From contig CAYWFP010000116.1 in assembly GCA_964457365.1 (NCBI GenBank), positions 1 through 10,711 on the forward strand: a DNA stretch of 10,711 nucleotides. Direction: 5' to 3'. Below are positions 7,368-10,711 of the stretch, piece by piece (the stretch's first letter is position 1; every line of letters starts with the position of its first letter). The position numbers and the translations under genes are program-made. Source of the DNA: CAYWFP01 sp964457365. Its GTDB lineage: Bacteria > Planctomycetota > SZUA-567. The notes beneath the pieces were generated by a model. It had not been told where the DNA came from. It searched no databases and saw only the letters and a program-made list of their open reading frames with translations.

Positions 7368-7472
7368 TACTAACCGCGCCATTAAATACATTGCGCCCGC
7401 GGTGACCGGAGAAGCAGCAAATCAAGCACTATCGACGGGTTGTCTGCAAGGTATTTAGGGGCGCGGTTAGTA
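7368..7472. mobile_element. MITE-like inverted-repeat element
   Basis: The arms 7368-7389 and 7451-7472 are reverse complements at 20 of 22 positions. After one mismatch, a further four bases pair (7391-7394 with 7446-7449). The unpaired centre is about 50 bases. The outermost bases are TA on both sides, the target and duplication expected of IS630/Tc1-mariner-type elements, and inside these lie CTAACCGCGCC and its reverse complement. The length, about 105 bp, and lack of a gene fit a non-autonomous miniature element. No transposase is present here, and copy number elsewhere in the genome cannot be seen. Alternatives are a large palindromic repeat or an RNA hairpin. Confidence 0.5.
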
Positions 7473-7514
7473 GGTTCCTTTCCTCGCAAGAGGGCTTTCC
7501 AGAGGAGGAACCTA
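7471..7514. repeat. Hairpin abutting the MITE-like element
   Basis: TAGGTTCCT (7471-7479) is the reverse complement of AGGAACCTA (7506-7514). Weaker pairing follows toward the centre. It overlaps the right tip of the inverted repeat by two bases, so the two structures are nested end to end. Confidence 0.45.
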
Positions 7515-7606
7515 TTTCGGTATTTCGCGATTGTTCGCAAGAGGAAAATGGGAAGGGAGTGTGAGCCACGAAGTTTCGCGGCACGACAGGCGGGCAACGA
7601 TAAAAG

Positions 7607-7635
7607 TTGACGGGAAATATGCGAAGAAGTAGCAT
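7607..7635 (+). promoter_or_regulatory. Predicted promoter of the DUF1186 module
   Basis: TTGACG (7607-7612, five of six consensus bases) and TAGCAT (7630-7635, four of six) are separated by exactly 17 bases. Transcription would start near 7642, about 60 bases before the ATG at 7703. It is the only convincing promoter facing the three-gene block. Confidence 0.5.
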
Positions 7636-7702
7636 ATGAAGGAAGCGCCTTACACCAGTGCCAACCTTAACGGCCTTGAATCTTGATGACGGGAACCACA
7701 AC

Positions 7703-9379
7703 ATGACCGCACAATCACTTCAACCGGGCCAAACCGTTCGCGTCAAGGACGGCGTGGCCGCGCCCGATCAACTGGAGATCGATATCGGCGGCTGGTACGC
7801 GCGCGTCCGGGGCGTGGTCTTCCGAGAAGAAGGCACCGACCGCCCTCTCGTAATGATCGAATGGGATGCGCTGACCCTCCGCGCGCTGCCCGAGCCGTAT
7901 CTCGACCATGCCGCCGCACATTCCCTCATGCCCCATTGCATGACGCTCTACACGGACGAGGTCGAGCCCGCCGAGCCTCGCGACACGCCGTTGGATGCCT
8001 GGATCGCCCGGGGCGAAATGGATCTGCCGGGGACATGGCTGCATGCGGGCGAAACGGGTCGCCGGATCATGGAGACGGTTGCCGATGCCCGTTTCGCCCT
8101 CGATCCCGAAGCCGCCGCATACGAGGTCTGGGAGAACGCGCTTCGCGAGCGCATGCGCTTCCCCTTCCAGGCGTCAATCGCGGACGACACCCCGGAGGAC
8201 TGGCTCATGCATACCGGGGACACCCTTAAACTGACCGGCGTGGATTCGTGGGTGGAGGAGCACGGGGTGCTCGCGAATGTCGTACCCGAGGACAGGGAGG
8301 ACGACGGCTATACGTTCCCGATCTCTTATCTCGAACATCTGAATGCGGACGAGGCGACCGAGATCGCGCTGGTCGACTATCGTTCCTGGTTCAAGTACCA
8401 CGAGGCGCCGGAGATGCTGCTGGGCGTCTCCGGCATCCTCGAGGAATTCGCGGATGCGGTCTCTGCGGGCATGCTGCCGACCGATGCGCTGGAACAGGCG
8501 ACCATGCGCAAACGCGAATTCGCGCCGCATCTGCTGAACGTGCTGGCGAACGTCCGCGACAACCTCGACGAGATCGTGGCGGATCCCGACGACGATCGGC
8601 ATTGGCATTTTCTCTTCGTCACCTATCTTCTCGCTTACTGGCAGGAGCCGCGCGTCCATGCGATCCTCTGCGATATTCTGCACGGCCCCGCCGACAAGGT
8701 GTCGGGGTTGATCAACGATGGCATCATTGGCGATCTCGGGCGCATCCTCGCGTCCACCTGCTTTGAAAGCGAGGACACGAGCCGCATCGAAGCCCTGATC
8801 CGTGACGACAATGCTCACGACCTGATTCGCTGCGAAGCTTTGAGAGCATGGCTCATCCTCGTCATTTGCGGCGTCAAGACCCGCGCGGATGTACTGGCCT
8901 TTTTCACGCGTCTTTTCGAAGACGAACTCACACGAACGCCGGGCGAGGTGTGGGGCGAACTCGCGCTTTGCTGTGCGCACCTGCATTTGACGGAACTCCG
9001 CCCCGCCATCGCCCGGGCCTTCGCCGAAGACCTGGCTCCGAAAGGCTTCATCAACGAAACGGACGTTGACGAGGTGTTCGCCATGCCGCAGGAGGAAGCG
9101 ATTGACAACGCCTTCGGAGGAGAATCGCCCTTTATCGTGGAACCTGTCGAGGAGTTGCGCGACTGGGCATGTTTTGGGGATACGCACGATTTCCTGTTTG
9201 GCGACGCACTGACGGGAGACGACTTCGTCGATCCGGAGGATTCGTGGCTACCCCCGGCCCCACGGGAGCCCGCTTCCGCGCCGGAGCCGATCCGCCGCAA
9301 GGAGCCGAAGGTCGGACGCAACGATCCCTGCTCGTGCGGTTCCGGGAAGAAATACAAGAAATGTTGCGGGCGAGGGTAA
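7703..9379 (+). CDS. DUF1186 domain protein with SH3-like segments and C-terminal SEC-C motif
   Basis: A 558-residue soluble protein of unknown function. Residues about 5-88 (LQPGQTVRVKDG, then IGGWYARVRGVV and MIEWDALTL) look like a small SH3-like beta-barrel. A second, similar segment covers about 169-232 (GDTLKLTG, EEHGVLANVV, SYLEHL). Residues about 236-500 are helix-rich and resemble DUF1186, known from cyanobacteria and chlamydiae, with no known activity. The end is a SEC-C motif, GRNDPCSCGSGKKYKKCCG, with C543, C545, C554 and C555 placed to bind zinc as in SecA; it probably mediates protein or ribosome contacts. The start at 7703 puts the SH3-like domain at the N-terminus; a GTG at 7658 in the same frame would add 15 residues and is a weaker choice. 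It is the first gene of a tight rightward block; the next starts 5 bases after its stop. Confidence 0.85.
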   Translation: MTAQSLQPGQTVRVKDGVAAPDQLEIDIGGWYARVRGVVFREEGTDRPLVMIEWDALTLRALPEPYLDHAAAHSLMPHCMTLYTDEVEPAEPRDTPLDAWIARGEMDLPGTWLHAGETGRRIMETVADARFALDPEAAAYEVWENALRERMRFPFQASIADDTPEDWLMHTGDTLKLTGVDSWVEEHGVLANVVPEDREDDGYTFPISYLEHLNADEATEIALVDYRSWFKYHEAPEMLLGVSGILEEFADAVSAGMLPTDALEQATMRKREFAPHLLNVLANVRDNLDEIVADPDDDRHWHFLFVTYLLAYWQEPRVHAILCDILHGPADKVSGLINDGIIGDLGRILASTCFESEDTSRIEALIRDDNAHDLIRCEALRAWLILVICGVKTRADVLAFFTRLFEDELTRTPGEVWGELALCCAHLHLTELRPAIARAFAEDLAPKGFINETDVDEVFAMPQEEAIDNAFGGESPFIVEPVEELRDWACFGDTHDFLFGDALTGDDFVDPEDSWLPPAPREPASAPEPIRRKEPKVGRNDPCSCGSGKKYKKCCGRG

Positions 9380-9384
9380 TCACC

Positions 9385-9837
9385 ATGGACGAAGCAGCAC
9401 TTCTGGACCGACTGGCGAAGATCGAAGCCCTGCACGCGGGCACGACCTATGACGGCGAGCGCGCGGCCGCCGAGATGGCCCGCGACCGCATCCGCGCACT
9501 CCTTGACGAGATGCAGGCCAAGGGGCCGGACGAGGAGTACAAGTTCCGCATGGCCGACGCCTGGTCGCGGCGGTTGTTCCTGGCGCTCCTGCGGCGGTAC
9601 GGCCTGAAGCCCTACCGCTATCGGGGCCAGCGATATACCACGGTCATGGTCCGCGCGCCCAAGACCTTTGTTGACGAAACGCTCTGGCCGGAGTTCCAAG
9701 AATTCAGCAGCGTTCTGCAGGAGTACCTGAGCGAAGTGACGGACAAGGTCATCTCCGACGTGCTCCAGCAGAGTCCGGACGACGAGATTGACGAGAACGA
9801 CGAACCGGCCCAACTTCCGAAGGGAGGCAGTACATGA
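9385..9837 (+). CDS. Conserved hypothetical protein, DUF2786-like N-terminus
   Basis: A 150-residue soluble protein. The first 45 residues (LLDRLAKIEALHAG, then GERAAAEMARDRIRALL) resemble the short helical DUF2786 unit. The middle (AWSRRLFLALLRRYGLKPYRYRGQRYTTVMVRAPKTFVDE, about 59-98) is basic and aromatic. The end is acidic (PDDEIDENDE, 131-140). No catalytic motif is seen. I recognise the middle block as conserved in bacterial hypothetical proteins but cannot give a function. The ATG at 9385 is five bases after the DUF1186 stop, with GCGAGGG upstream inside that gene. An in-frame ATG at 9361 would overlap the previous gene and adds eight residues. The stop overlaps the next start as ATGA, so translation is probably coupled along the block. 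Confidence 0.82.
   Translation: MDEAALLDRLAKIEALHAGTTYDGERAAAEMARDRIRALLDEMQAKGPDEEYKFRMADAWSRRLFLALLRRYGLKPYRYRGQRYTTVMVRAPKTFVDETLWPEFQEFSSVLQEYLSEVTDKVISDVLQQSPDDEIDENDEPAQLPKGGST
9821..9827 (+). promoter_or_regulatory. Ribosome binding site of the zinc-ribbon gene
   Basis: AGGGAGG lies six bases before ATG 9834 and nine before the adjacent ATG 9837. The first overlaps the upstream stop (ATGA); both give nearly the same protein, so the exact start remains open by one codon. Confidence 0.7.
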
Positions 9838-10711
9838 TGAAGAAAGCAGACGGATTCGGCCAGTGCTTCAACTGCGGCAAGCCCGTCCCCGAGGGCGCGA
9901 AACGGTGCCTCCATTGCGAGGCCGACCTGTCGGACATGGCCGATCTGACCGAAGCGGACATGGACGCGGCGGCGCAGGCGCTGGAGCAGGCAATGCCCGG
10001 CGGGCTGGAGGCGCTGCGCGCGATGGCGGAAGGTTTCGACACGGCGGAGGACTTCGCCAACGCCATCTTTGTCGGCGCGTGCCCGGCGTGCGATTGCGCG
10101 GAGGTCGGCACCTTCGAGGAGGTGGCGGGCATCGAAGACCCCACCGTGGGCCGGTGCTTCGGTTGCGGCTACATGTGGTGCACCGAGTGCCTGCAGCCCG
10201 TTGCCGACCCGAAGGTCAACTGCGGCCATTGGGCTATCTGCGAGGCCTGCGGCAAGGACGAGGACTGCGAGTTCCTCGGCGACTGCACGGAATGCCCCGA
10301 GGTGGAGGATTGGCTTGAGCAGCAGGAGGGAACCGGTATGGCCGGAAAGAAGCAGAAAGCGCCCGCGAAGGTGGTGAAGGACGACCGCCTCTTCACGCTG
10401 GACGTTTATATCATTGACGGCCCAATCAGCCGGAGTTTCGGCAAGAAGAACAAATCCATCTGCCGCACCATCCAGATCCGGGGCGACCAGACGCTCGAAG
10501 ACCTGCACGACACCATCTTCGACGCCTTTGACCGTTTCGATTCACATATGTACGAATTCCAGATCGGCGGCAAGGGGCCGATGGACCCGAAGGCCAGGAA
10601 GTATGTGCTGCCCATGGAGATGAACAACCCCTTCGGCGAAGCAAAGCCCGCCGGGCTGGTAGATACCCCCATCGGGGCCCTTGGGCTCAAGAATGATGAC
10701 GCCTTCGGCTA
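9834..10711 (+). CDS. Zinc-ribbon protein fused in frame to a plasmid pRiA4b ORF-3 domain (3' end beyond window)
   Basis: One open frame of 292 codons that runs off the window. Residues 1-160 are cysteine-rich: a zinc ribbon CFNCG/CLHCEADL (C11, C14, C25, C28), then pairs at C83/C86, C108/C111, C116/C119, C130 and H132, C136/C139, C145 and C151/C154, enough for several more zinc sites. A helical linker at about 36-80 lies between. From about 184 the sequence is a pRiA4b ORF-3 domain (PF07929; also named IS1096 passenger TnpR family): FTLDVYIIDGP, TIQIRGDQTLEDLHDTIFDAF, MYEFQIG, then IGALGL and DDAFG, with the conserved end missing. The function of that family is not known. The last two bases, TA, fit the usual FGY that follows. 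No stop separates the two halves, although a consensus ribosome site and ATG sit at the joint (10324-10340). A true fusion, or two genes in one frame, are both possible. Confidence 0.8.
   Translation, partial: MMKKADGFGQCFNCGKPVPEGAKRCLHCEADLSDMADLTEADMDAAAQALEQAMPGGLEALRAMAEGFDTAEDFANAIFVGACPACDCAEVGTFEEVAGIEDPTVGRCFGCGYMWCTECLQPVADPKVNCGHWAICEACGKDEDCEFLGDCTECPEVEDWLEQQEGTGMAGKKQKAPAKVVKDDRLFTLDVYIIDGPISRSFGKKNKSICRTIQIRGDQTLEDLHDTIFDAFDRFDSHMYEFQIGGKGPMDPKARKYVLPMEMNNPFGEAKPAGLVDTPIGALGLKNDDAFG
10324..10340 (+). promoter_or_regulatory. Internal ribosome binding site and in-frame ATG at the domain junction
   Basis: AGGAGGG (10324-10330) is followed after seven bases by ATG (10338-10340), in the same frame as the zinc-ribbon gene (codon 169). 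The product from here would begin MAGKKQKAPAKVVKDDRLF, much like stand-alone pRiA4b ORF-3 proteins, which tend to start with a short lysine-rich tail. This suggests a separate gene, or a second shorter product, starting here. Confidence 0.6.

Larger units (their letters stand above)
6881..7702. other. Intergenic region between divergent operons, repeat-rich, no convincing gene
   Basis: About 820 bp between the starts of dnaE and the DUF1186 gene. No reading frame here has both a family-like protein and a good ribosome site. It contains both divergent promoters, a 15-bp direct repeat, a GC-rich imperfect stem, a MITE-like inverted repeat and several hairpins, listed separately. Short frames up to about 118 codons exist on both strands but cross the inverted repeats and give odd compositions. 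The best is a 20-codon frame at 7288-7350 with GGAGG close upstream. Confidence 0.7.

Noticed and set aside
7368..7472. An integron attC site
   Set aside because: The length and AAC/GTT ends fit loosely, but the outer 7-mers do not match RYYYAAC and GTTRRRY, and a near-perfect 22-base arm is unlike the split short boxes of attC. No integrase is present.
6881..7702. A CRISPR array or tRNA in the intergenic region
   Set aside because: No regularly spaced repeats are present; the repeats seen are single pairs. No cloverleaf with a T-loop GTTCRANNC was found.
8174..9187. A 337-codon minus-strand frame opposite the DUF1186 gene
   Set aside because: It lies wholly inside a gene with a clear SEC-C end, has no ribosome site and no recognisable domain.

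Overview
This is a high-GC bacterial chromosome segment with two divergent gene blocks separated by about 820 bp of non-coding, repeat-rich DNA. The host cannot be named from the sequence. A DnaE1-type polymerase with an intact-looking PHP domain, a GldA-like ABC ATPase and a DUF1186/SEC-C protein would fit a PVC-group bacterium (Kiritimatiellota, Lentisphaerota or Verrucomicrobiota). That placement is inference and should be held lightly.

Left block, minus strand, read from right to left: dnaE (replicative DNA polymerase III alpha subunit, 6880-3350), a membrane-anchored alpha/beta hydrolase (3353-2388), a PAS-containing hybrid histidine kinase (2391-913), and an ABC transporter ATPase of the GldA type (807 to the window edge). 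The first three are joined by 4-base stop/start overlaps (ATGA at 3350-3353, TTGA at 2388-2391), so they are probably one translationally coupled operon. The ABC gene follows after 105 bp and has its own consensus-like promoter, with a perfect TATAAT -10.

Middle, 6881-7702: no convincing gene. It holds the two divergent promoters, a 15-bp exact direct repeat (6891-6905 and 7175-7189), a long GC-rich imperfect stem (7086-7168), a MITE-like inverted repeat about 105 bp long with flanking TA (7368-7472), and further hairpins. It looks like a scar region of small mobile or repeat elements.

Right block, plus strand: three tightly packed genes of little-known function. These are a 558-residue protein with two SH3-like segments, a DUF1186 helical region and a C-terminal SEC-C zinc motif (7703-9379); a 150-residue conserved protein whose N-terminus resembles DUF2786 (9385-9837); and a cysteine-rich zinc-ribbon protein that runs in frame, with no stop, into a plasmid pRiA4b ORF-3 domain (9834 to the window edge). 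A consensus Shine-Dalgarno and ATG lie exactly at the domain junction, so one reading frame may give both a fusion and a separate pRiA4b ORF-3 protein. This accessory module is the best candidate for an undescribed system here, but nothing in the sequence shows what it does.
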